Source: Multifurca ochricompacta
Taxonomy: Eukaryota; Basidiomycota; Agaricomycetes; Russulales; Russulaceae
Assembly: GCA_022496185.1 (NCBI GenBank)
Contig: WTXG01000360.1
Location: 1 to 31,540, forward strand
DNA length: 31,540 nucleotides
Reading direction: 5' to 3'
The translations under genes were made by a program, and so were the position numbers. Every line of letters starts with the position of its first letter. The stretch's first letter is position 1. Shown here piece by piece: positions 1 through 9,262 of this stretch. The notes under the pieces are model-generated. The model did no database searches, was not told where the DNA came from, and saw only the letters and a program-made list of their open reading frames with translations.

Positions 1-507
1 CGGAGATCGAATGAGAAGTCAATACCAAGGAGCTAATCCCTAAGTATTGGTGAGCGGAAGAGTGCCAGAAGCACTGAGACGATTCAAGAGTCGGGTCTTA
101 GGATCACCCAGAAGGTAATGCACCAAGTTGATTGAGAAGTCAAGTCTGAGGCATACAGGCTATCTAAACAGACCTTATATACATAACAGAAGTCAGAGTC
201 TGAATCAGAGTATCATACTTGATGTATCAACGAAGTCATAATCTAACCGCATGGGGGAATGGAGTCAAAGTGGGCCAGGTGCAAATATACGTAGATGAAT
301 CTGGTATAGCCGTGATTCTGGTGGGAAAATATGTAAGAGTTTGTAGGTAAGATATGAGTCAGAGATAAGAAAGAAGATGAGTCATAGATAAGGGACAAAC
401 AGACACAAAGCCAGTCACAACACAGTCAACAAAGGAGCACATGTGACCAAACAACAAGTCATGTGACAAAACAAAGGAAACAAGACAACATGGTGGGGTT
501 CATAACA
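1..507 (-). repeat. LTR-B, truncated by window edge
   Basis: It aligns by eye along its whole length with 14230-14734 and ends in the same GGTT(C)(A/G)TAACA terminus. By comparison with that 594 bp copy, the first 89 bp lie outside the window. No polypurine tract (TCACCCC on this strand) follows position 507. It is therefore not the 3' LTR of a minus-strand element to its right; it is a solo LTR or the 5' LTR of a minus-strand element extending left. Confidence 0.88.
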
Positions 508-657
508 CCTGGGTTTTCCCTTTGAGTTTCCCACCCATTACCTCCAGGGCATTTGTCCCTTCTTACAGTAGTTACTATGTCACTGTAGTAGCCGCGCAAT
601 TTGCCTGTTTGGCTGAAGTGTGTAATAAAGTTGAGTTCAAAAAAAAAAAAAAAAAAA
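508..657 (+). repeat. 3' end of a poly(A)-tailed retro-insertion (unidentified)
   Basis: An AATAAA hexamer (624-629) is followed 9 bp later by an uninterrupted run of 19 A (639-657). A genomic A-run just after a polyadenylation signal is what a reverse-transcribed, polyadenylated RNA leaves behind (LINE, SINE or processed pseudogene). I recognise no protein in the 130 bp before it. The fragment begins directly at the end of the LTR-B, so its 5' part is lost or lies to the left. A host gene 3' end next to a chance A-run cannot be excluded. Confidence 0.45.
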
Positions 658-1165
658 CAACGTGTTCATTTATGGCTACTCAAGATCCCTCAAATATTGT
701 TGGTTTATGTTCAGAAGATTAAAAGGATCTTTTATTTACATTATTATTTTATTATTCTGGTTTCATTTCATACAAGCGCGACTGTCCTGGTGCATTTAAG
801 TCAACCTTCCTTAATAGGAAGGAGGTCAGACCACCATGCGATGCAATGTAGTTGCTGCCCCATGCAGCTTGTAGATACATGCAGGCCTTGTTTCAGCAAA
901 CTAATTTGATAATTAGATTACAATACAGTCTAAAGTAGTCTAGATTGTATTTTAGATAGTGCCAGACTGGCAGAATTGGTCATGTGTTAATAAAACAGAT
1001 GTATCATGGTTTTCAAGAAAGTGGATCACTGATAAGGATTTTATTTTACATCGCACTGGTAATCTGCTTTGATATTTTGTAGGATAATACTAGAACATAT
1101 TTAACACAACCCTGTAGCATACATCAGATGAGATCTTGTATTTTTGTGGCTGCAGATGTGTTTTA
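658..1165. other. AT-rich intergenic sequence, no gene seen
   Basis: There is no ORF with recognisable similarity, no tRNA-like fold and no LTR terminus. Base composition is clearly more AT-rich than the elements on either side. This is the only stretch that could be old unique host DNA. It ends with TTTTA (1161-1165), the predicted left target-site copy of R3. Confidence 0.5.
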
Positions 1166-1202
1166 TGTTACGAACAGGGCCCAGCAGCCCTATTTTCTTC
1201 AC
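1166..1202 (+). repeat. R3 5' LTR, first 37 bp
   Basis: It begins with the family terminus TGTTACG and ends with TTCAC, which is repeated at 8688-8692 on the far side of R2. Joined to 8693-9243 it gives about 588 bp, the length of the other subfamily A LTRs. Confidence 0.85.
1198..1202. repeat. Target-site duplication of R2, left copy (TTCAC)
   Basis: TTCAC stands just before TGTTACG of the R2 3' LTR and again at 8688-8692 just after GTAACA of its 5' LTR. Five base pairs is usual for Ty3/gypsy integrases. Confidence 0.9.
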
Positions 1203-1793
1203 TGTTACGTCCAGTGCAGGACATTCCACACGACTTGTGTGACAGCGTACTAAGTGGGTTCGGATAAGAGACCAATAAGATCTCTTGGAGTTTTAGAGGT
1301 TTAGAAGTCAAAGTCCAAGAGGCTGTACTCTTAGACGATGTTGAGCGGGAAGTGCTGAAAGCACTGAGACAGGCAGACGTCAAGAGATAAAGGAGAAGTC
1401 CGGAAGACAAGCACCGATGTATTCAATAAGTCGAGTCTGAGGGCTACAAGGTAGCTACAGTGGGCTTATATACGTAATCGAGTGGGCGTCTAAAGATAAG
1501 ATAACTCGGAGTCATGTGGGCCCGAATATACGAAAGCGGAGGGCGTAAAGCCACGCTTCTGATAGGGAATTAAGTAAGTGTCTGGTCGTAAAGATAAAAG
1601 ATAAGAGATAAGCAACGGTGGGTCAAATATAAGTACAGCGATACAAACAGAAACAAAGACAGTCATGGGGAAGGGAGCAGGGCACGTGAGGGATCCCACG
1701 ATGGAGACGTGATCTGGTAGTGAAGAGTCGGCGGCAAGGAGGGGTCGTCGTTGGGTAAGAAGAAAAAGACGGGAAGAGACGGGGTTCGTAACA
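1203..1793 (-). repeat. R2 3' LTR (LTR-A)
   Basis: It is bounded by TGTTACG and CGTAACA and followed on the right by the PPT complement. It contains CTTATATA (1465-1472, TATA box on the minus strand) and AAGTCGAGTCT (1428-1438), the complement of the predicted first transcribed bases. Confidence 0.93.
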
Positions 1794-1808
1794 TCACCCC
1801 CTTTTCTG
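1794..1808 (-). promoter_or_regulatory. R2 polypurine tract (plus-strand primer)
   Basis: On the minus strand the sequence is AGAAAAGGGGGTGA directly before TGTTACG. A purine run touching the 3' LTR is where RNase H leaves the primer for second-strand synthesis. Confidence 0.85.
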
Positions 1809-1824
1809 GTTCTAGCAGTCCCGG

Positions 1825-3051
1825 CTAGAAACGACTTGTACCGTCATCATCCTGTACCAGCTCCAGGTAATCGTCAGCTACATTACGGTCATCCATGCTG
1901 TACGATTCCAACTCCTGCGGGCACGCGTGGGTACGAAGGAACCCATACAGACCGCGCTGGCCGCATGCGCGGCATAAGTCGTAGACGGGGCAGTCGATTT
2001 CTTTATGCCCAGCATTGTGGCGAAGGCACTTGCCACACCAGCCCGATGGGTTGGTGACAGTCGGGGCCACCCCTATGCGTCGGAAGATGCAGTGTCTGCT
2101 CCAGTGGAGGTTGCTTCAGCAGTGTCGACACCACTTGCGGTTAAGGGGGCAGTTCCAGCTTATGTGATACTTGCTATCACATCGCCAGCAGGTTTCCCCG
2201 CGTGGGTTCTTGTGCAAACGTGGCATCTCAAGCCGAGTCGGCAGCAACGTCGGGGCCGCACCCAAGGTTTGAGGGGGGAGGGGTCGTGCATAAGTGTCCG
2301 CGTACCTTTCAGCAATCATCTGGTATGCATCCCCTGCTTCCAACCTCTTCCTGATGTCTACGATCTCCGATTCCAACTGGAACATCCCATTCGTCAGCCT
2401 TGCCATCATCTTTGCGTGCTCCTTGTACTGTTGGTTCAGCATCCTCCTCAAGGTGATACTTTTCCTCAGCCTCATGACCTCTGCCTTCAAGCGCGGTAGT
2501 CTCATGTCGTTCAGTACCTCATCGATCGCGAAGGCATGACAGTCCTCCGCGGCAAGGTGACCCAACTGTTCATCAGTCAGCGTGTGATGAAGTCGTCCTG
2601 TATACCTTTCTTCCAGATAAACAGGGGCCCCGTAAACCGGCCCGTCCTTCTTCATACACCCCGCCACATCCATCCCGCCATTGGTATAGTAAATATATTT
2701 GGCGATGGCCGTGGATCTGTCGGCCATTGTGATCTCCAAGGGGAAGTACATTGAAGAGTTGGGATTGTTGGGGATGAACGGGAATTCGGGGGCTTTGTCA
2801 TCGATCTCTCCGTTGAGCAGGTCGTTGGGGTGGGGGTCTTCGCAATGGGTGAAATCGTCATTTGGGTTTGGGGATTGGTTTTTGACACGGGCCTCTGTGG
2901 CTTCATAGTCGATAGGGGAGGAGGGGCGCGTGGAGGGATGAGCGGATGGGAAATTTTCAGCAACAGGGGCAGTGAAGGCGTCGACGGCAGCGTTGGCAGC
3001 GATGAAAGACATGATAGATTGGATGGTGGTAGGACGTTGCTGAGAGAGCAT
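1825..3051 (-). pseudogene. R2 ORF3: coiled-coil plus Cys/His-array protein, one stop
   Basis: Unrecognised protein encoded after pol. The likely start is the ATG at 3049-3051, 40 bp after the pol TAA and in the +1 frame; the frame is also open up to an earlier ATG at 3124-3126 that overlaps pol, but only the later ATG is shared with R4. Order: a Ser/Pro/Asp-rich stretch; a conserved block around YFPLEI, AKYIYYTNGGMDVAGC and GPVYGAPVYLEERYTGRLHH; a charged helical stretch likely to form a coiled coil; then Cys/His modules C-x2-C-x4-H-x4-C twice, C-x2-C-x6-H-x4-C, and a fourth Cys-rich module before an acidic DDDG tail. The last three modules lie beyond a TGA at 2116-2118, probably a decayed CGA. 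Zinc knuckles normally belong to Gag, so nucleic-acid binding at this end of the element is a reasonable inference. The function is unknown. Confidence 0.75.
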
Positions 3052-4355
3052 GTACTGGGGGATTTCTTCAGGGTCTGTAGATTGGTTCCTTTTAACTGTC
3101 TCTGGGCGCTTCTGGATGTCGGTCATGAAACTCCGAGATAAGGACCAGGGTGAAGATATCCCTGGCGGGCTCCCACGAGTTGTCAGAGTCTGGGAACCCT
3201 TTCCACTTGACTAGGTAATGTAGTTTGTGCCCTCGGCCTTGTCGTTTCGAATTTAAAATACGTTCCACTTCCCACTCTTCTTCTCCATCAATAAGGTCAG
3301 GTGGCGGTCTCGAGAAGTTTTCTCCATGTAGCGATGTTTCCTTGTAAGGTGTGAGTAGCCTGGCATGGAAGACCGGATGAATGTGCCATGTGGGGGGAAG
3401 TTCGAGTTCGTAGGACACATCTGACAGCTTCCTTGTTATCTTGAAAGGTCCGTGACGTCGGGGCGCTAACTTGGCTGTCGGGTGTGACGTATGAATGTTC
3501 TTCCCTTCCAACCATACCAAGTCATTGGTCCGATAAGGCGTAAACTTTGTAGGCTTCTCTGCCAGGGTCTTTTGCGCCTTCAGCAGGTTCTCATTGGCCG
3601 ATTTCCGAATCTCTTCCCATTGGTTGATACGCTGTGTAGCTGAAGGGACGTTCGTCGGCTTTCCAGTCCATGTGGCTCGAGGCGTCCATCCCATGATAAG
3701 TGAGAATGGGGAGTGTTTTGTGGTGCCATTAGGCCAGGAGTTGTGTGCAAATTCTGCCGTCGTGAGCCAGTCCGCCCAGTCGTCCTGTCATCCGTTGCAC
3801 CAAAATCGAAGATACTGTTCAAGCCACTGATTTGTTCTTTCCGACTGTCCATCTGTCTGTGGGTGGTATGCCGTGGAGATGTTTTGTGCGATGTTCAGTG
3901 TTCTGCAGAGTGCCCTGGCGAACGCGGATGTGAAACGTGGGTCACGGTCTGAGATGATCTTTTCAGGGAGGCCGTAGTGTCTGTAGACATGATCTAGGTA
4001 AAGTTTGGCCACTCCTTCTGCCGTAATGGACTCATTGCAGGGTATGAACAGCGCTGCTTTTGAACAGTCATGGTCAGTGATGGTCAGGATTGAGTCGAAG
4101 CCTCTGGAAGTGGGGAGTTTGACGATGAAGTCCATGGCTATAGTCTGGAATGGCTGTGAAGTCGTTGGTGTGATTGGAAGTAGTGCCGGTGGGTGTGGGT
4201 GTGTATTCACTTTGTTGGCCTGGCAATCTGCACATCCTTTCACGTATTCTTCTACATCCTTCTTCATGTTCGGCCACCAGTAGTCTCGTTTGGTGAGGGC
4301 GTAGGTGTTAGCAATGCCGGGATGTCCTGCAGAGGGAAGATCGTGGTGAAAATGG

Positions 4356-4369
4356 ATCACCCCCCTCTT
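4356..4369 (-). promoter_or_regulatory. R2 candidate central polypurine tract
   Basis: AAGAGGGGGGTGAT on the minus strand codes for part of IKRGVI at the start of the integrase region. It nearly repeats the 3' PPT (AAAAGGGGGTGAT). The same 14 bases stand in R4 and R1, and 13 of them in R3. A central PPT in the integrase gene is known from lentiviruses and Ty1; use here is inferred. Confidence 0.4.
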
Positions 4370-6564
4370 AATGTTGTCGCCACTGGTGACAATGAGTCGA
4401 TCTCCATCCTTCCACCAAAGGCCGTCAATTTTCTTTAGATTGTGTGCTTCCGCCCAAGTCTTGCATAGTTGTTGATTCATATTTTGCGACACTTGGGCCC
4501 ATAAATCCATGTCGTGAAGACTGACAACGGCCGTCCTCATGAAGACTTCCTCTGGGAGTACGGTCACATCATTGTTGTCCTCTGTACCGTTGTTTAGATC
4601 AGGTCGTCTTGATAGGGCATCTGCGCGAGCGTTACGACTTCCAGCAATGTGCTTCAATTCGAAGTTGTATTCTTCGAGCTCCAGGACTTCACGAGCGACT
4701 CGCCGACTTATTTTATGGGGTTCCTTCCAATATAGTAAATTGGAGTGATCAGTATGAATGATGGTCTTGTGAGGAGTCCCTGCTAGGTATGGCCGCCAGT
4801 GTTGTAGCACTTTTACTATGGCCAGCAACTCTCTATCCCAAATGTCATAATTCCATTCCGCGGGTGAAAATGTCTCCGAGTAAAAGGCTACAGGGTGGAG
4901 AAGTCCCATCGCGTCTCGTTGGTTTAATACAGCGCCATTTGCAAAGTGAGATGCGTCGACTTCAAGTTCAAAGGGTTTCTGCAGATCTGGTTGTAAGAGG
5001 ACTGGTTCTGAACCGATGATATCACGAATCTGTTCGAAGGCCGTTTGATGCTCCTCCATCCAATGCCAAGGGATGTCTTTCTTCAGCAACCCATTCAGTG
5101 GTTGGGTGATCCCTGAGAATCCTCGGATGAAGCGTCGATAGAAATTGCAGAACCCAATGAACGACCGCACGTCCTTGACACATGTGGGCACTGGCCATTC
5201 CCAGATCCCTTGTACCTTTACGGGGTCCATCCGCACCTGTCCTCCCTCCAGGATAACTCCTAGATATTCTACACTTGGTCATTCAAATGAACACTTGGCA
5301 GGTTTAAGGTATAGGTCGTGTTCATGCAGGATATCCAACACCTGATGTACTCGTTCTCAATGGTGGGTTAGGTCGTCCATGGTAGCAACCAATATGTCGT
5401 CCATATAAACCACTACTTCACCAGTAAGGATGAGGTCGCGGAAAATGTGGTTCATCATTGATTGGAAGGTAGCGGGTGAGTTGGTGAGGCCAAAAAACAT
5501 AACATTTGGTTCAAAAAGCCCTTGGTTGGTCTTAAAGGCCGCTTTACATTGATCCCCCTCTTTAATCCGAATGTTATTGTATCCCCAGCGGACGTCCATT
5601 TTGGAGAATAAGGATTTATCCCTCATGGTGTCAATGAGTTCTGAAATAAGTGGCAAGGGGTAGGTGTTCTTTACAGTATAGGCATTTATCCGTCGGTAAT
5701 CCTGAACAGGCTGAAGTTTGCCGTCCTTCTTTTTAATGAAGAAGAAGGGTGACGTGTATGGTGATTTCGACGGACGAATGTATCCTTTTGCCAGATGTTC
5801 TTCCAGGAATGCCGTGAGCGCGGTCTGTTCCGCTGGCAACAATGGGTAGATTTTACAATCAATTGCTGACAGGGTATCGGGTACGAAGTCAATGGCATGA
5901 TCCCATGGCCGCGCAGGGGGGAAGCGTTGTGATTCCTCCTCCGAGAACACCTTCCAGTGTCTATGGTATTCTGCTGGTACGACTTCTTCAAATGTCTTTT
6001 CCGCATGCCCCTCTATCGCCTTTTGCGCAAGCTCCGATGCTTTGGTAACGAAGCAGCAGCCTGGGTCCTCTTCTTCTGCTTTACGTGCTACGGAGTGTCG
6101 GGCTGCGTAGTCATACCCCATTGACGTGATGAGTACAGGGTAGGAATCCTTGCTCATCGTCGCATCGCCCCAGTTGATCTTAGGTTCGAATGCAGCGAGC
6201 CAGGGGTATCCCAGAACTAAGTCTTCGTCTCCTAGATTGGTGACTAAGAAGCGTATGGCCTTTGTCTTCTCTCCTACTTGGACATTCAGGTCGGTATAGT
6301 GCATAATCTTTCCCGCCCGATTGGCAGTTCCATCAATATTCCAGATATTCTTCTCCTGGGGGAGTGCCAGCATTCCTAATCCCATGGTTCTCACCATCTG
6401 TGGGCTGATAAAATTGTCGGTGGCTCCTGAGTCGATCAGGATATCGCGGTCGGCTGTTTTCTGTGTAGTCTCGAAATGTACTGGTATTTTCAATGATTTG
6501 AAGTGACTAGTATACACAGAAGTTACATGTAATGCTCGTGCCCAGGCCGATGGGTTTGAGCCGA

Positions 6565-8079
6565 TCAAAAATCCTTTTTCGCGAATGCCTTCTCTACCAG
6601 AACGGCTCGCACTTCTTTGCTCTCCTTCATCATGTTCGCCCATATTTCTTGTGCTTTTTCTTCTTTTGTCGGCGTCTTTTTGCTGATGGTTGGCGGGTTA
6701 TTGTGGATGGGTGTAACAGTCGCCTCCGCCGCTCGTACCCCCTTTTTTGGGCATTCCCTGGACATGTGTCCTTGTGCCTTGCAGCAAAAGCATCTCCCTT
6801 CTTTCATCAGTGTCTGCCTTTCGTCTTCAGTGAGTGTAGCCCAGGCTCTGGTTCTGTCAGCAGAGGTATCCATGGTGTTTGGATCTCTTTGACTGGTGTG
6901 TGCGGGTTTGACTCCGAAAGCGGCCTTCCACTGGTCACGGGTTTTCCCCTTTTTCGTGTCGACCCCAAAACGCGTTTGGAAATCGAGGTAGTCTTGCTGC
7001 TGTCGGCGAGCAGCATCAACCCACGTGTCCCAGTCACAGGGGTGGTGAAACTGAATAATATTCTTTACCAGTGGGTTGGGCAACCCCTGGGAGAAGAGGT
7101 CCAGCGTGGCCTCTTTGTCGGTGTCATAGCCGGCTCTGTTGGCCAGACTCCTAAACTTTGCTACATAAGCATCAAGTTCTCCCTTCTCCATCCTGAGGGA
7201 TTTAAGCTCTCGAGCAGCCTTCTGCTTGGCCTGCCCATCTGTGAATGCGTCTTTGAATCTCTGGGCAATGGTCTCCCAGAGCCCCTCACTAGTGGTACAA
7301 CAGCCACTCTCAACTTGTTCATTCAGCCACTCCAGCTGTTCCATGGTCCAATCGTCTATGGCCTCCCCGCGGATCAGAGAGAGGAAGAGGTTTGCGCGTT
7401 GGAATGGGTTAATAATCTGGGGAACATCATGATTGAAGTTCTTGAAGGTCGTGAACTCCAGCATGAACTTTTTGCTTTGCGACCGATCCCCAGTGAACGT
7501 TTGGGGCAGCACACCCAATAATCTTCCCGATGGTGGAGGAATGTTGGGTGGTAACGTGGCTGGTGGGGGCAGGGGGGGAGGTGCGGGGTCTGGGAGCTGG
7601 GCGGCAATGGTGGACATATTCTGGTAAAACAGGGTGACGGTGTCGGTAGATTGTATCGAGATCTGGGGAGTTGTCAAAGCAGGGGCTCTGAACGTGGCAA
7701 CTCCGGGTGCAACTGGGGCTGTAGACGACGCTAATACCAGTGCTTCTTCACTATGTTCTTCTACGTACTCTTCGGGCTCAGAGTCCGTGACAATGGCCGG
7801 GGGATTCTCCCTCCACGGTCCTAATCCGAATTCAGGAGGAGCGGGTCCTGTGGTGACCCAAGAGTGTTGGCTGTCCGAGTATCAGATGCGATACCAAACT
7901 CTTTTTTCGTCGTTGTATTCTACCGGTTGGTATCTTCCGTCGTGATAGACGTAGTATCCAAACTCGGACTCAAAATCCTTCCAGGTGGCAGAGCCAAGTA
8001 CTTGTTGTGAAAGATCAGGCTCGTCCCTTCGTTCGATGGGTTCTTCTTTAAAGAGGGTCTGACTGCGGCTGGAAGCCAC
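6565..8079 (-). pseudogene. gag: R2 gag, one TGA stop
   Basis: Structural protein of the virus-like particle. The frame opens at a GTG (8077-8079) in the context A at -3, G at +4, with no ATG between the predicted transcript start and it. The N-terminal part contains KDFE..FGYYVYHDGRYQP. After a Pro-rich linker come the capsid-like region (RFKDAFTDGQAKQKA, ELDAYVAKFRSLANRAGYD, LDLFSQGLPNPL) and one knuckle C-x2-C-x4-H-x4-C (CFCCKAQGHMSREC). The only break is TGA at 7882-7884, where R4 has CGA. It ends KKDF then TGA (6565-6567), overlapping pol. Confidence 0.88.
6568..6574 (-). promoter_or_regulatory. R2 -1 frameshift site GGATTTT
   Basis: In the gag frame it reads G GAT TTT immediately before the TGA stop; in the -1 frame it reads GGA TTT and leads into pol. 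The same heptamer stands at the same place in R1, R3 and R4. GGAUUUU is, to my knowledge, the slip site of the yeast L-BC totivirus. Confidence 0.7.
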
Positions 8080-8085
8080 GATGAG

Positions 8086-8096
8086 AGACTCGACTT
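8086..8096 (-). promoter_or_regulatory. R2 primer-binding site, self-priming type
   Basis: AAGTCGAGTCT on the minus strand, 2 bp inside the 5' LTR. It is the exact complement of AGACTCGACTT (8324-8334), which begins about 32 bp after the TATA box and so at the expected transcript 5' end. Confidence 0.75.
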
Positions 8097-8098
8097 GA

Positions 8099-8687
8099 TG
8101 TTACGTCCAGTGCGGGACGTTCCACACGACTTGTGTGACAGCGTACTAAGCGGGTTCGGATAAGAGACCAATAAGATCTCTTGGAGTTTTAGAGGTTTAG
8201 AAGTCAAAGTCCAAGAGGCTGTACTCTTAGACGATGTTGAGCAGGAAGTGCCGAAAGCACTGAGACAGGCAGATGTCAAGAGACAAAGGAGAAGTCCGGA
8301 AGACAAGCACCGATGTATTCAATAAGTCGAGTCTGAGGGCTACAAGGTAGCTACAGTGGGCTTATACGTAATCGAGTGGGCGTCTAAAGATAAGATAACT
8401 TGGAGTCATGTGGGCCCGAATATACGAAAGCGGAGGGCATAAAGCCATGCTTCTGATAGGGAATTAAGTAAGTGTCTGGTCGTAAAGATAAAAGATAAGA
8501 GATAAGCAATGGTGGGTCAAATATAAGTACAGCGATACAAACAGAAACAAAGACAGTCACGGGGAAGGGAGCAGGGCATGTGAGGGATCCCACGATGGAG
8601 ACGTGATCTGGTAGTGAAGAGTCGGCGGCAAGGAGGGGTCGTCGTTGGGTAAGAAGAAAAAGACAGGAAGAGACGGGGTTCGTAACA
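8099..8687 (-). repeat. R2 5' LTR (LTR-A) with promoter
   Basis: It runs from TGTTACG to CGTAACA, 589 bp. The TATA box is shortened to TATAAG (8361-8366), where the R2 3' LTR and the other LTR-A copies with a legible promoter have TATATAAG; this is the 2-bp indel between the R2 LTRs. It is followed by TTCAC (8688-8692), the right target-site copy. Confidence 0.93.
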
Positions 8688-8692
8688 TTCAC

Positions 8693-9243
8693 TCTCCCCA
8701 ACCGGGACCCCACTCATCCACCAACCCTTCACTTCCTCATTACGTCTCCCTCCTGGGACCCCTCACATGCATTGCTTCCATCCCCATGACTGTTGTTTGG
8801 ACTTGTATACCTACCATTTGTCTATGCTTGTCTTTTCTTATCTTTTATCTTCTTATCTTTATGACCAGACATTTACTTAATCCCCTATCAGAAGCCAGGC
8901 TTTACGCCATCCGCTTTCGTATCTTTGGGCCCACATGACTCTGATATCCTTATCTATAGATGCCCGTCCATTTATGTATATAAGTCCGTCTTAGCTATGC
9001 TGTAGACCTCAGACTCGACTTATTGAATACATCGGTGTTTGTCTTTTGGACTTCCCCTTGCAGCCTCTGACTCGTCTGTCTCGGTGCTTTCGGCACTTTC
9101 CGTTCAACATCATCTTAGGGTACAGCCCCTTTGACTTTGACTCGTCCCCTTGAACTCCAAGAGGTCCTATTGACCTCTTATCTGCAACCCTTGACCAACG
9201 CTGTCGCACAAGTTGTGCGGAACATCCCACACCAGACGTAACA
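8693..9243 (+). repeat. R3 5' LTR, remaining part, with promoter
   Basis: This is the continuation of 1166-1202 after removal of R2 and one TTCAC. TATATAAG is at 8977-8984, the predicted transcript start AGACTCGACTT at 9011-9021, and the end is CGTAACA at 9243. The orientation is opposite to R2. Confidence 0.88.
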
Positions 9244-9245
9244 TC

Positions 9246-9256
9246 AAGTTGAGTCT
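9246..9256 (+). promoter_or_regulatory. R3 primer-binding site (one mismatch)
   Basis: AAGTTGAGTCT, 2 bp inside the LTR. It differs from the complement of 9011-9021 by one C-to-T change at a CpG, so priming would now be weakened. Confidence 0.7.
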
Positions 9257-9262
9257 CCCACA

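Larger units (their letters stand above)
3092..6574 (-). pseudogene. pol: R2 pol: protease-RT-RNase H-integrase-chromodomain, three TGA stops
   Basis: This polyprotein copies the RNA genome and inserts the DNA. It is read in the -1 frame after the gag slip site. Protease: DSGATDNF, catalytic Asp near 6431. RT: YMDD at about 5396-5407. RNase H: acidic residues in VDASHF, RELLAI, TDHSNL and ADALSRR. Integrase: N-terminal HHCC (HFHHDLPSAGH then CADCQ), then D in AMDFIV, D in SDRDPRF and E in GQSERTN, all kept. The C-terminal chromodomain (about 3150-3290) has WEVERIL, YLVKWKGF and NSWEP, which would bind methylated histone H3 and steer insertion to heterochromatin. It ends in HPEAPRDS then TAA (3092-3094). 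Stops are TGA at 5357, 5279 and 3788; there is no frameshift. Confidence 0.92.
1203..8687 (-). mobile_element. R2, nearly complete Ty3/gypsy chromovirus with both LTRs
   Basis: This is a full-length subfamily A element: LTR (1203-1793), PPT, ORF3, pol, gag, PBS, LTR (8099-8687), flanked by TTCAC. No frameshift is needed to read its genes, only five TGA stops (7882, 5357, 5279, 3788 and 2116). The two LTRs differ, by eye, at 14 transitions and one 2-bp indel over about 590 bp, and 13 of the 14 transitions are at CpG. It is the best copy for reading the family architecture. R2 sits in the 5' LTR of R3 and is therefore younger than R3. Confidence 0.93.

Noticed and set aside
2005..2499. Plus-strand ORF of 164 codons
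   Set aside because: Antisense shadow of R2 ORF3, with no conserved counterpart opposite R4 ORF3.
6532..7521. Plus-strand ORF of 329 codons
   Set aside because: It is the antisense of R2 gag; it has no domain and its length follows from the codon bias of gag.
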